A stretch of DNA of 64,000 nucleotides from Magnetovibrio sp. PR-2 (GTDB lineage Bacteria > Pseudomonadota > Alphaproteobacteria > Rhodospirillales > Magnetovibrionaceae). A program made the position numbers and the translations under genes. The stretch is from assembly GCF_036689815.1 (NCBI RefSeq), contig NZ_JBAHUR010000003.1:62001-126000 (forward strand), written 5' to 3'. Shown here piece by piece: positions 1 to 8,502 of this stretch (positions within the stretch are counted from its first letter, which is position 1; every line of letters begins with the position of its first letter). The notes under the pieces are model-generated. The model worked only from the letters and a program-made list of their open reading frames with translations. It did not search any database and was not told where the DNA came from.

Positions 1-1530
1 TTGTTCGTCATCATCATCATCCCCAAACGTGTTGATGTGCATTTCCCGGCAAGCATCGCGGTCTTCGTTGTGTTTGAACTCTTTGATGATCTTGTCGTTG
101 ATTTCGGCGTAGACGTTGGCTTGGATCGGGCCAATGACAGCTGCCATGGTTTTGCCCAGCATGTCTTCGGCTTTAATGCCGGCGAACTTCGCAGCCGGTT
201 CGTTGGCGTAGGTGTAGACCGTGTCACGCCCCACAGAGACGATGCCTGCGGGCTGTGCGTTGGAAATCAGGTTCATGAATTTCGACAGGTTCTCGAACCG
301 TTCAGACGAAACCTTAAAGTTTTGCGCGGCCTGTGTCGCACGCAACGACGAGCCGTGTCGCCACACCGCAAACACAGCGACGGTTACACCAACGATGATC
401 AAGATAAACACCGTCATCAAGGTGTTGAGACGGGTTTCCGTTTCTGCCAAGGCTTCGACGTAATTGATCTTGCGGATCAATGACCACGGCGCACCTGCGA
501 TGGAACGCGAAGACATCAAGACTTCTTCGCCATGGTAATCGCGCTTGACGGCAAAGCCGCCCGGAGTTTCGACGGCGTAGGCCCCAGCTAAGTTCGGGGT
601 GTCCAAGGCCAGCTTGCGCTTTAGCGGCGGCGTGCCGTCAGCCAGGGGGGAGAGGTATTCAATGGTCGCCCCTTGTCTGCGCACCAGATACGTTTCCGAC
701 GTTTCGGATGTCTCGCCCGGCTGCACCAGTTTAGAATAGAGCGTCTCATCGACGATTTTCATGCCGATGACAGCACCAATGCCTTTGGCGCCGCTGTCGT
801 CTTGAATGCCATAGACGGGCAAGGCAAAGCCGATGGTCGGCAGACCGGAAGAGCCGATGTAAATGTCGATCACCTGCGGCTCACCTTGAAGGGCTTTGAG
901 CCCGGCTTCTTTCAAACGGCCAATCATCGGCGGCATGCCCGGAGAAGACGCCACAGGCATGCCCTCAGCGTCAATCAGGCCCAAACCAGCGACGCCTGCG
1001 CGTTCGATGTTGGCGGATACGGCAGCTGCCTCTACGGGCGGTTTAAACCCGGTGCGCTCCGCTGTTGCGGTCAAGATATTGCGCAGATACGTGGCCTCGG
1101 CTTCGCCTGCGCTGCCGCCAAACGGGTCGTCGCCTTCCATTTCGGCTTCCAACTCATCGCCGCCCAGTTCCGCCATCATCGGGTCTTCTTCGACTGCGGT
1201 GGGGTTTTTGGCCGCGGCAATTTCGCTCATATAGAGCTGCAGCGACGCGTTTTCCGCCAGTTCGCGCATGGTAGAGAAATTGTCGTCGATCCAGTCGTTG
1301 ATGGCGGCGGAGCGGGAATCCCCCACAATGCCCAAACGAATTTGCCATTCCTGCAAGGAGCGGGCGCGTTCATCTTCGACGAATTTGAAGGCCGCAAAAA
1401 TTGAGCCGCCAACCGCAGCGATCATCAAGATCAAGCCGATGAAAACAAACTTGTTCATAGGCCGTTTGACGTTCTCGAGCTTCTTTTCACGCTCTTCGTT
1501 GTCGGTATTTTCGCTCACGTCGTCAGGCAC
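1..1530 (-). CDS. Membrane sensor protein with periplasmic sensing region and PAS domain (3' end cut by window)
   Basis: The minus-strand frame is open for 510 codons from a GTG at 1530 and runs off the left edge. GGGGAG lies six bases before the GTG. The charged N-terminus is followed by a membrane segment at about residues 28-48, a periplasmic part of about 320 residues (double-Cache size), a second membrane segment at about 370-390 and a PAS-like domain (about 420-490, with AGIVSVGRDTVYTYAN and GKTMAAVIGP). The output domain lies outside the window, so it could be a chemoreceptor, histidine kinase, or GGDEF/EAL or cyclase protein. Two patches, at about residues 107-125 and the last visible residues, are very acidic. 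It is divergent from the LapG-like gene at 1688, but nothing here proves it to be the LapD partner. Confidence 0.8.
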   Translation of the reverse strand, partial: MPDDVSENTDNEEREKKLENVKRPMNKFVFIGLILMIAAVGGSIFAAFKFVEDERARSLQEWQIRLGIVGDSRSAAINDWIDDNFSTMRELAENASLQLYMSEIAAAKNPTAVEEDPMMAELGGDELEAEMEGDDPFGGSAGEAEATYLRNILTATAERTGFKPPVEAAAVSANIERAGVAGLGLIDAEGMPVASSPGMPPMIGRLKEAGLKALQGEPQVIDIYIGSSGLPTIGFALPVYGIQDDSGAKGIGAVIGMKIVDETLYSKLVQPGETSETSETYLVRRQGATIEYLSPLADGTPPLKRKLALDTPNLAGAYAVETPGGFAVKRDYHGEEVLMSSRSIAGAPWSLIRKINYVEALAETETRLNTLMTVFILIIVGVTVAVFAVWRHGSSLRATQAAQNFKVSSERFENLSKFMNLISNAQPAGIVSVGRDTVYTYANEPAAKFAGIKAEDMLGKTMAAVIGPIQANVYAEINDKIIKEFKHNEDRDACREMHINTFGDDDDDEQ

Positions 1531-1618
1531 CGTGATCTCCCCGTGCGTTGCTGGCTATAATTCAACGATTTGAGGACTCTACCGATAATCCGCGATTCTG
1601 GCAAAGGGGAATATCACT

Positions 1619-1646
1619 TTGCTGTGGGCGAGCGCACCTATATATT
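1619..1646 (+). promoter_or_regulatory. Candidate sigma-70 promoter for the LapG-like gene
   Basis: TTGCTG and TATATT are separated by 16 bases in the gap between two divergent genes, about 40 bases before the start at 1688. This is a pattern match only. Confidence 0.35.
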
Positions 1647-1687
1647 AATCACAGAATAATAACGACCCTCGAACAGGAACGCGTTGC

Positions 1688-2380
1688 ATGCCGCTTCTTG
1701 CGCCAGAAACACGGTGTTCAACCCAGCCCCGCAGCCTCTTGCGGGGGTTGTGCTTCGTTGTGCTTGGCGTGTGGCTGTTCACGTGTGCAGACGCGCTTGC
1801 GGCTGCCGAACCCAGCTTTTTCGACACCACGGCAAAAAAATCCACCAAAATGAAAGCGTTTAAGAAGTGGAACAGCGCGTTGGAACGCTACACCCGCGAA
1901 AAAGCCGCGCAGAAAGAGGGAAAGTGCGGCGACAAAGAGATGAACAAATGTAATTTTGAGAAATGGATCAAGTTTCTCAAAGGCCTAAAGGGCAAAAAGC
2001 TGGTCATCCAAATTCGCGAGATCAACGACTATATGAACCGTGCGCCCTACATCACCGACCCGGTGAATTGGGGTAAAAAAGACTACTGGGCGACGCCCGG
2101 CGAATTTATGTCGAAGTTCGGTGATTGTGAGGACTACGCCATCGCCAAATACATGTCGTTGCGGTTGCTCGGCTATAATGAAGACGATTTGCGCGTGGTG
2201 GCGGTGAAAGATCTCAACCTGAAAATCGGTCACGCGATCTTGGTGGTGTTTTACAAGGGAAAGCCCTACGTTTTGGACAATCAAATCAAACAGGTCATGC
2301 CTGCGTCCAAAATAAAGCACTACTTACCGGTGTTTTCCATCAACCAAAGTGCGTGGTGGAAGCACATCCCGGCAGGCTAA
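1688..2380 (+). CDS. Bacterial transglutaminase-like cysteine protease (LapG-like, BTLCP family)
   Basis: The protein has 230 residues with an N-terminal signal or anchor segment (about residues 18-40), so it should act in the periplasm. The transglutaminase-fold catalytic triad is visible: Cys in KFGDCEDYA, His in KIGHAILVV and Asp in YVLDNQ. The family includes LapG, a calcium-dependent protease that cuts giant surface adhesins of type I secretion systems and is controlled by the c-di-GMP receptor LapD. A type I ABC/adaptor pair lies at 26438-30250 and a TolC protein at 46982 in the same window, which fits an adhesin-release role, but neither LapD nor an adhesin is visible. An AGGAA lies upstream of the ATG at 1688. 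Confidence 0.85.
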   Translation: MPLLAPETRCSTQPRSLLRGLCFVVLGVWLFTCADALAAAEPSFFDTTAKKSTKMKAFKKWNSALERYTREKAAQKEGKCGDKEMNKCNFEKWIKFLKGLKGKKLVIQIREINDYMNRAPYITDPVNWGKKDYWATPGEFMSKFGDCEDYAIAKYMSLRLLGYNEDDLRVVAVKDLNLKIGHAILVVFYKGKPYVLDNQIKQVMPASKIKHYLPVFSINQSAWWKHIPAG

Positions 2381-2393
2381 GTTTTCTGCGAAA

Positions 2394-2582
2394 TCAACCT
2401 TCTAAGCGGCGGTCACGGCCGGAGCGGCGATCTTCGCTACTGCGGCGATCACCCAAGCGACGGCGTTCCGCATCCAGCAAGAGCGGGTCTTCACGGCGGT
2501 CGTCGGCTAAACGGCGGGAATGGCATTGGCGTCGGTCAGAGAGATGGCGATTGTCACCCTCGACCTTCAAAATCTGGTTCAT
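2394..2582 (-). CDS. Small Arg-rich DRR-repeat protein
   Basis: A 62-residue ORF with an ATG preceded by GAGG ten bases upstream. The protein is very rich in Arg and Asp, with recurrent short units (SDRR, DDRR, AERR, GDRR, EDRR, GRDRR). It shares the word SGRDRR with the neighbouring minus-strand ORF 2661-2873, so the two look like paralogues, possibly cotranscribed. No family recognised; the composition suggests an intrinsically disordered, nucleic-acid- or protein-binding peptide. It could still be a chance low-complexity frame. Confidence 0.5.
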   Translation of the reverse strand: MNQILKVEGDNRHLSDRRQCHSRRLADDRREDPLLLDAERRRLGDRRSSEDRRSGRDRRLEG

Positions 2583-2660
2583 GTGTCTATAGCCTCGAAG
2601 AATCCTTCAGCGCCCCTTGCAAGCTTTAGTATTAATGCGGTTGTGGGGCAAGTGTATCCT

Positions 2661-2873
2661 TTAGGGTTGGTTTTCGCGGCGTTCTTGCTCCGCGCGGCGG
2701 ATATCGAGGCGGCGCTCGGCGCTTTCACGGCGGTCACGGCCTGAGCGTTGCTCGGGCTCGTGAGCCGCATAGGTTTTGCGTCTTACTTCGGTCACGCGGC
2801 GCCCTTCTAAATGGCGGCGTTCTTCTTCTTCCCGGCGACTTTGGTGGCGTTGGTCGTGTGCTGTATCGGCCAT
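2661..2873 (-). CDS. Small Arg/Glu-rich ERR-repeat protein
   Basis: A 70-residue ORF starting ATG at 2873, with a weak GGGTAG upstream. The sequence is dominated by RR pairs next to acidic residues (SRREEEERR, EGRR, EVRR, GRDRR, AERR, DIRR, QERR). A non-repetitive centre (TEVRRKTYAAHEPEQRSG) argues for real coding, because chance low complexity would not usually contain it. It resembles the ORF at 2394-2582. It is divergent from prfC. No function can be assigned. Confidence 0.55.
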   Translation of the reverse strand: MADTAHDQRHQSRREEEERRHLEGRRVTEVRRKTYAAHEPEQRSGRDRRESAERRLDIRRAEQERRENQP

Positions 2874-3033
2874 GATCTACCCGTTTTATGGTGTTGGGGG
2901 ACTTGAATTGTACGACTTTTTAACAAACGGGGTAATCCGTCAAATGGATGAGGGCAGAGCGGCTGATTTTTCTGGTGTTTTTGCGGGAATTGCCTATGTT
3001 CGCCCCAACTCAACTGAACGATTTCGAGACACC

Positions 3034-4623
3034 ATGAATCATCTCGTCAATTCCATCGAAAATCGGCGTACGTTCGCCATCATCGCGCACCCGGATGCGG
3101 GTAAAACAACCCTGACCGAAAAGCTGCTGCTGTTCGGCGGTGCCATTCAGATGGCCGGTGCGGTGAAAGCGCGCGGCGACGCACGGCGTGCGCGGTCCGA
3201 CTGGATGAAGGTGGAGCAAGAACGCGGCATCTCGGTGGCGTCGTCCGTCATGACGTTTGATTATGGGGAGCAGACGTTCAACCTGCTCGACACCCCAGGC
3301 CACGAAGATTTTTCCGAAGACACGTATCGCACCCTAACTGCTGTGGACAGTGCGGTGATGGTGATTGATGGTGCCAAGGGTGTGGAAAGCCAGACCAAGA
3401 AGCTGTTCGAAGTGTGCCGTCTGCGCGACATGCCCATCACCACATTCGTCAACAAGATGGACCGCGAAAGCCGCGAAACCTTCGATATCTTGGACGAAAT
3501 TGAGCAGAATTTGGCCTTGGATGTGACGCCGGCGACCTTGCCCATCGGTATGGGGCGCGAATTTTTGGGCTGTTACGACTTGCTCAACGACCAGCTGATT
3601 TTGATGGAACGCTCCAAGGGTGAAACGGTGGGCGCGGGCATCAAGGTCGAAGGCCTGGATGATCCCAAGCTCGACGAGTTGCTGCCGGATCATGCTGTCA
3701 CCAAGCTGCGCGAAGACGTGGAAATGGCCCGCGGTCTGTGCCCTGAATTTGATCATCAAGCGTTTTTGGACGGCACCATGACCCCGGTGTTCTTTGGCTC
3801 TGCTGTGAACAACTTCGGTGTGCGCGAACTGTTGGAAGGCTTGCAGAAAAATGCACCCAGCCCACGTCCGCAACCGAGCCTCTCGCGTATGGTGGAGCCG
3901 GACGAAAAGAAAGTCACGGGCGTGGTCTTTAAGATCCAAGCCAACATGGATCCCAAACACCGCGACCGCATTGCGTTCATGCGCATCAACTCCGGCCACT
4001 TCAAACGCGGCATGAAGTTGAAGCACATGCGCTCGGGCAAAGTGATCAACCTGCACAACCCGGTTCTGTTCTTGGCCCAAGACCGCGAAGTCGCGGAAGA
4101 AGCCGTCGCAGGCGATATTATCGGCATCCCCAACCACGGAAACTTGCGGATTGGGGACACCTTGTCAGAGTCGGAAGACATCCGCTATACCGGCGTGCCA
4201 AGCTTCGCCCCGGAACACCTGCAAAAGGCCCGTCCCGAAGACCCGCTCAAAGCCAAGCACCTGGGCAAGGCCCTGCAACAGATTGCGGAAGAGGGCGGGG
4301 CGAGTGTGTTCAAACCCATGATCGGCTCCGACTGGGTCGTGGGCGTCGTCGGCCCACTGCAATTCGAAGTCCTGGCCGACCGCATCCGTACAGAGTTTGA
4401 AGTGCCGGTGCACTTTGAACCGACGGAACTCTATACTGCACGCTGGTTGTCGGGCGACGACGCGGACATCAAAAAATTCCAAGACGCCAACCGGGGCGCC
4501 ATGGGCGAAGACCACGACGGCGACCCCGTCTACATGGCCCGCAACGCCTGGCACCTGAACAAAGCGGTAGAGGATTTTCCGACGGTGGAGTTGTTGAAGA
4601 CGAAAGAGCAGTCGTTGGGTTAG
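3034..4623 (+). CDS. prfC: Peptide chain release factor 3
   Basis: A class II release-factor GTPase that recycles RF1/RF2 from the ribosome after termination. The 529-residue length matches RF3. GTPase motifs are G1 AHPDAGKTT, G3 DTPGHEDF and G4 NKMD, with the RF3 features RARSDWMKVEQERGISV (switch I region) and RSKGETVGAG further on. The open frame extends upstream to 2776, but that extension lies antisense to the Arg-rich ORF and has no homology features. The ATG at 3034 gives the canonical start (MNHLVNSIENRRTFAIIAHP). Confidence 0.96.
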   Translation: MNHLVNSIENRRTFAIIAHPDAGKTTLTEKLLLFGGAIQMAGAVKARGDARRARSDWMKVEQERGISVASSVMTFDYGEQTFNLLDTPGHEDFSEDTYRTLTAVDSAVMVIDGAKGVESQTKKLFEVCRLRDMPITTFVNKMDRESRETFDILDEIEQNLALDVTPATLPIGMGREFLGCYDLLNDQLILMERSKGETVGAGIKVEGLDDPKLDELLPDHAVTKLREDVEMARGLCPEFDHQAFLDGTMTPVFFGSAVNNFGVRELLEGLQKNAPSPRPQPSLSRMVEPDEKKVTGVVFKIQANMDPKHRDRIAFMRINSGHFKRGMKLKHMRSGKVINLHNPVLFLAQDREVAEEAVAGDIIGIPNHGNLRIGDTLSESEDIRYTGVPSFAPEHLQKARPEDPLKAKHLGKALQQIAEEGGASVFKPMIGSDWVVGVVGPLQFEVLADRIRTEFEVPVHFEPTELYTARWLSGDDADIKKFQDANRGAMGEDHDGDPVYMARNAWHLNKAVEDFPTVELLKTKEQSLG

Positions 4624-4636
4624 CTCCTAACGCCGC

Positions 4637-4652
4637 TCCTGCCTTCGCAGGG
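4637..4652. repeat. Short CCTGC-CTTC-GCAGG hairpin after prfC
   Basis: A 5-bp stem with a 4-base loop lies just after the prfC stop. It resembles the core of dispersed small palindromic elements known in alphaproteobacterial intergenic regions. There is no T-run, so it is not a classical terminator. Only one copy was noticed in the window. Confidence 0.3.
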
Positions 4653-4758
4653 GTGATGGTGGTGTTCGTTAAGTTTTTGTGTCACTTGGCCTCCGGGCTT
4701 GTCGATCAATCGTGTGCTGTTTACCCTCGCCACAAACGAAAGGTGAATGAGGGCACAC

Positions 4759-5640
4759 ATGACAAAAATCGCATTTCTCGGTCTCGGCCTTATGGGGCGG
4801 GGCATGGCTTTGAATTTGATCAAGGCTGGCTACGACGTGACGGTGTGGAACCGTTCTTCCGATAAGTTGAAACCTTTGGTGGATGCTGGTGCAGAACCAG
4901 CCGAGACACCTGGCGCCTGCGCGTCTGGTGCCGACGTGATCATCACCATCGTCGGCGGAGATGAGGCATCTGAAAGCGTGTGGCTGGGCGAAGACGGAAT
5001 TTTGTCGGGCGCGCTCAAACCCTCCGCCATCGCCATCGAAAGCACCACCGTGTCGCGTAATTGGATGGTAGCGTTGGGCGAGACATGTGTGAATGCTGGT
5101 TTGCGGTTTCTTGATTGTCCCGTAACAGGCGGCCCGCCGGGTGCCAACAGTGGGCAGCTCACCATGCTGGTGGGCGGGGAGGCCGACACCCTGCAAACGG
5201 CTGAGCCCGTCTTGAACGCTTACGCCAAACGGATCTATCACTTCGGCCCTGTGGGTGCGGGCACGGCGTACAAGCTTATCGTCAATACCATTGGTGCCAT
5301 CCAAGCCGTTGCGGTGGCGGAGGGTATGGAGGTGGCCAAGCGCGCGGGGTTGGATCTCGACACCGTGGCTGATGCACTGGGCAACGGTTCGGTGGCAAGC
5401 CCCATGACCAGCTACATTGCGCCTCGCATGGCCCAAGACGATCACGACGACGTGCGTTTTGCCGCGCGCTGGCGGGGTAAGGATGCGGGCTATGGGGCGT
5501 ATATGGCTCAGAATCTGGGGTGTGCGGCCCCAATGTTCCAGCATGCAGCCGAATGTTTCCGTGCTACCATCTCTCAAGGCATGGGCGATGCCAACGAAAG
5601 CGCGGTGATGCGTGTCGTCCAGGCATCCCAGAAGGATTGA
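4759..5640 (+). CDS. NAD(P)-dependent oxidoreductase, 3-hydroxyisobutyrate dehydrogenase family
   Basis: An N-terminal Rossmann fold with the dinucleotide motif GLGLMGRGMA is followed by the family's substrate-binding signature (LDCPVTGGPPGANSGQL) and the catalytic Lys region (GTAYKLIVNTIG). About 293 residues, normal for beta-hydroxyacid dehydrogenases (HIBADH, tartronate semialdehyde reductase, GLYR-type succinic semialdehyde reductase). The substrate cannot be fixed. GAGGG seven bases before the ATG at 4759 favours it over the in-frame ATG at 4747. Its stop overlaps the start of the next gene. Confidence 0.9.
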   Translation: MTKIAFLGLGLMGRGMALNLIKAGYDVTVWNRSSDKLKPLVDAGAEPAETPGACASGADVIITIVGGDEASESVWLGEDGILSGALKPSAIAIESTTVSRNWMVALGETCVNAGLRFLDCPVTGGPPGANSGQLTMLVGGEADTLQTAEPVLNAYAKRIYHFGPVGAGTAYKLIVNTIGAIQAVAVAEGMEVAKRAGLDLDTVADALGNGSVASPMTSYIAPRMAQDDHDDVRFAARWRGKDAGYGAYMAQNLGCAAPMFQHAAECFRATISQGMGDANESAVMRVVQASQKD

Positions 5641-6005
5641 TGTGGAGACGATTGATGACAGCAATTTTAAGAGGACTTGTGCTGGCTTTGTGTTTGGTCG
5701 CTCCCGTGTCTGTTCAGGCGGAACGCGACGGCGACGCGACGGCGGCGGCGCAAGATTTCCTCGCCACCGCTGATGAATATCACCAACATGCGGCCAATGT
5801 GCGTGCGGCTCTGTCTTCACTTCCCCCTCATGCCCGCGCAGACGCCCAGCGCCTCATCGGCGTTTTGCAGCAGCTTGCCCAAGTCAAAGAACAGATGGCC
5901 GACGCCATCGTCGCACACGGCTGGGATAAGCAGCTGGAGCGGCGCTATGATCAACTCAAAGAACAAGAGCAACGCCTGTGGCAGGCCGTCGAAGCGGCGA
6001 AGTAA
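5640..6005 (+). CDS. Exported small helical protein of unknown function
   Basis: A 121-residue protein whose ATG overlaps the previous stop (TGATG), indicating translational coupling. AGAAGGA precedes the start. An N-terminal signal peptide (LMTAILRGLVLALCLVAPV, cleavage probably after VQA) leads into an Ala/Gln/Glu-rich helical region, probably coiled coil (about residues 40-120). A second in-frame ATG at 5655 would also leave a signal peptide. No family recognised. Confidence 0.7.
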   Translation: MWRRLMTAILRGLVLALCLVAPVSVQAERDGDATAAAQDFLATADEYHQHAANVRAALSSLPPHARADAQRLIGVLQQLAQVKEQMADAIVAHGWDKQLERRYDQLKEQEQRLWQAVEAAK

Positions 6006-6011
6006 CGCCCC

Positions 6012-6800
6012 TTAGTGGGCGATGATGAACGCGGCGATTTTCGCTGTCACGTCCCGGTCCAAACCGCTGAAGCCGTGATAGCCCGATGCCTTGCACGGAT
6101 TACCCCGGTCTTCCCCGCCCGACATGGTGATGAGTTGGACGGGGGTGGCGCGGCTCATGGCCGCTTGGATTTTGGCGGCCCCTTCGTACGGTGTGGCGTA
6201 GCAGCCATCTTTTTCATGATGCACGATCAAAACCGGATCGGTGATTTGTCCGACGTCTTGGTCCTGCACGGGCGTGCCGCCGATTTTGGTCGGTAAGGAA
6301 ACGCTTGCCGTCAACACGATGCCATCCACATCCGGGATCGAAATCGCGGCGTGCGCCGCAGAGATCGAGCCCATGGATGTGCCCACGATCCACACCGGCT
6401 TGCCGTTCGTTTTGGCTTTCAGGTGTTTGACCAGGACGGCGATGTCCTCGGCGTGTTCCGGCGTGGTGCGAACATCCCCCATGATCTTGGAATGGCTCGG
6501 TGGCGGGGCAAACACGGCGGTCAGAAGTCCGGCCTTGGCGTACAGTTCGCGGTTGCGGATCAAGGCGTTGTTGGCGCCTTTGACGACCTTGGCGGTGGGT
6601 GCGCGGCCCTTGAACGTGGTGATGCCCTTGCCGCCTGGGATCAAGATAACGGCGGCGTGGATGTCCCCATCGGGCGTGACGATCAAGGTTTCTTGCTGCG
6701 TTGTGCCGCGTCCTTCCATCTTTTCGATGGTGCTGTCCAACGCCCACGCATGCGTCGGCGCAAACAAAAGACAAAGGACCAAAATGGTGGATTTCAACAT
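6012..6800 (-). CDS. Exported alpha/beta-hydrolase
   Basis: About 262 residues with a signal peptide (MLKSTILVLCLLFAPTHAWA). The alpha/beta-hydrolase elements are the nucleophile elbow GTSMGS, the acid HHEKDGC and the catalytic His in GYHGFSG. Two Cys near the C-terminus (DGCYAT, NPCKAS) may form a disulfide. The start at 6800 follows GGAAGTGGAA and gives a clean signal peptide; the open frame continues to 6839. It converges with the small exported protein gene, six bases from its stop. Substrate unknown. Confidence 0.85.
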   Translation of the reverse strand: MLKSTILVLCLLFAPTHAWALDSTIEKMEGRGTTQQETLIVTPDGDIHAAVILIPGGKGITTFKGRAPTAKVVKGANNALIRNRELYAKAGLLTAVFAPPPSHSKIMGDVRTTPEHAEDIAVLVKHLKAKTNGKPVWIVGTSMGSISAAHAAISIPDVDGIVLTASVSLPTKIGGTPVQDQDVGQITDPVLIVHHEKDGCYATPYEGAAKIQAAMSRATPVQLITMSGGEDRGNPCKASGYHGFSGLDRDVTAKIAAFIIAH

Positions 6801-6966
6801 TTCCACTTCCCCCAAAGCCATGAATGTTGAACAGACCATAGCAGCCCTTAATCATATGATCAATTGGAGGAGCGCATGAAAGGGGTGAGTTTCTGATTGG
6901 GTATGATAAACTGGCCTGCAAGACGTGAGTTGTCCAGCGGGGGGCGCGGTTTTGACAGAAGCATTG

Positions 6967-7653
6967 ATGAAGCCAAACGATTTGGAATTGTTGCGGGTCA
7001 ACGATCTGTTGATCGGCCTGGATGATGCGGTCTTCCATGAATTTGCGGGGCGATGTGCGTTTCGGACCATGAAAAAAGGCGACGTGTTGGCCGAGCGGGG
7101 CTCGGACCACAACGAAGTCTTTTTTGTGGTGCGCGGCGAAGTGCGCATCGTGCAAGACGACCAAGGTGTGAACGTCTTTTATTCCAAAGTTCCCGAAGGC
7201 GGCTGGTTCGGCGAAATCGCTGCCATTGATCGCAGTGGGCGCTCGGCCGACGTGTTTGCCTTGGCGGACGGTGTGGTCGCGGTGGCGGATCGGGCGTTGT
7301 TTTTGAATTTGATTTTGGAACACCGCCAAATCGCCGTTAAAATCTTGGAAAGCTTTGCCACGGTGGTGCGCTCTTCCAACCAAAAGCTTGCCGAGGTGAG
7401 TTCCTTTTCTGGTGTGCAGCGGGTCTATTTGAAGCTCTTGGACTTGGTTGACGACAAGCCGACCAAGGCGGGGACGTGGGAAATTTCCGACATGCCCAAC
7501 CATGAACGGCTGTGCGCCATGGCCTCGACGTCCAAGGAAACGGTGACGCGGGCATTGTCTCAACTGTTGCAAGCCGAAGTCACCCGGCGCAGTCCTGGTA
7601 AGTTGGAAATATTGGACCTCGCGCGTCTCAAGCACATGGCAACGGAAGTTTAA
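6967..7653 (+). CDS. Crp/Fnr-family transcriptional regulator
   Basis: An N-terminal cyclic-nucleotide-binding fold (about residues 10-120, with GDVLAERGSDHNEVFFVVRGEV and GGWFGEIAAIDRSGRSADV) is followed by a C-terminal winged helix whose recognition helix region reads STSKETVTRALSQL. The GEIA and RSADV motifs resemble the phosphate-binding cassette of cAMP receptors, which would match the two adenylate cyclases in this window. No FNR-type N-terminal cysteine cluster is seen. Start uncertain: TTG at 6952 (GGGGGG upstream) or GTG at 6925 are alternatives. The stop overlaps the converging gene by four bases. Confidence 0.9.
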   Translation: MKPNDLELLRVNDLLIGLDDAVFHEFAGRCAFRTMKKGDVLAERGSDHNEVFFVVRGEVRIVQDDQGVNVFYSKVPEGGWFGEIAAIDRSGRSADVFALADGVVAVADRALFLNLILEHRQIAVKILESFATVVRSSNQKLAEVSSFSGVQRVYLKLLDLVDDKPTKAGTWEISDMPNHERLCAMASTSKETVTRALSQLLQAEVTRRSPGKLEILDLARLKHMATEV

Positions 7654-8498
7654 CGGTGGCTGTTTTTGAGACTTTTTAAGTGCAACGTCGCCGTGCGGCC
7701 ATTGGCTTGCACCGCGACCAAAGCCCCGAAAAAAGCGTAATCGGTGCGCATTTCGACGATGGGGGCATCTAGATAGGCGCGTTCGATTTCCTGAAACACG
7801 CCACCTTCGAAAGAGACGATGCGCAAGACCAGCCTTGACGGGCCCGGCACCACCAATTCGGGGCTGCCGTCTTTGTAAAAATCGACAATCCCGGCCAGCT
7901 TGAGCTGGTTCGAACCGATGGCATGATTGGAAAAGCCGGAGGCGTGGGCCGTCTGAACCAGCTTGTCGCCCTGCCATTTCACAATCCGCAGCGTCCCGCC
8001 AATGTGCGGTGTTTCCACATACGCCAGCTCATTTTCGCCATCACCGTCAAAATCCCCCATACCAATGGGATTGAGCCAGCGGTTTGGCCGACCGATGTGC
8101 GGCGTTTGCGCCAAAACTTTCAAACGGTCTTCACGCACGCCGGCGATGACCAGGGCGCCGCCGCCCGATTTCGTGGACTTCACGACGATGATTTCATCTC
8201 GTCCATCGCCGTCAATGTCGGCCAAGCGTGCATGGCGGTCTTCGAACACGGCGTTTTGCGGCAAGGTGAGGGTGAGGAGCTGGCCCTTGCGGGTGACAAC
8301 GGAAAGAGCCCCGGCTTCGATGGCGTCACCCAACACGCCATGGCCATAGCGTGTGGTGGGTTGCGACAGCCAAGCCTTGCGGATATCGTTTTGGCCTTCG
8401 GTGACGGTGCCGTCCGGTAGGCGGTTCTCACGCTCCATTGCCTGAGCGGCCTGAAAACTCAGGCCGAGGCTCAAGACAATAGCCGTGAGACGTCGCAT
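7650..8498 (-). CDS. Exported FG-GAP/VCBS-like repeat protein
   Basis: A 282-residue protein with a signal peptide (cleavage probably after AAQA). It contains calcium-binding-like blades LADIDGDGRDEIIVV, MGDFDGDGENELAYV and a degenerate IVDFYKDGSPELVVP, typical of FG-GAP beta-propellers. Probably a periplasmic or surface beta-propeller of unknown ligand. Its start lies only four bases after the stop of the upstream BON-domain gene, so they probably share a transcript. Confidence 0.8.
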   Translation of the reverse strand: MRRLTAIVLSLGLSFQAAQAMERENRLPDGTVTEGQNDIRKAWLSQPTTRYGHGVLGDAIEAGALSVVTRKGQLLTLTLPQNAVFEDRHARLADIDGDGRDEIIVVKSTKSGGGALVIAGVREDRLKVLAQTPHIGRPNRWLNPIGMGDFDGDGENELAYVETPHIGGTLRIVKWQGDKLVQTAHASGFSNHAIGSNQLKLAGIVDFYKDGSPELVVPGPSRLVLRIVSFEGGVFQEIERAYLDAPIVEMRTDYAFFGALVAVQANGRTATLHLKSLKNSHR

Positions 8499-8502
8499 AG
8501 AT

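Noticed and set aside
1-1404. Several plus-strand ORFs at the left edge
   Set aside because: The minus strand is open throughout and encodes membrane helices and a PAS domain; the plus-strand frames are its shadows.
2776-3033. Upstream extension of the prfC frame
   Set aside because: It is antisense to the Arg-rich ORF, has no RF3 features, and the ATG at 3034 gives the canonical RF3 length.
6214-7977. 587-codon minus-strand ORF
   Set aside because: It covers the Crp/Fnr gene antisense and the hydrolase out of frame. The sequence has no recognisable domain.
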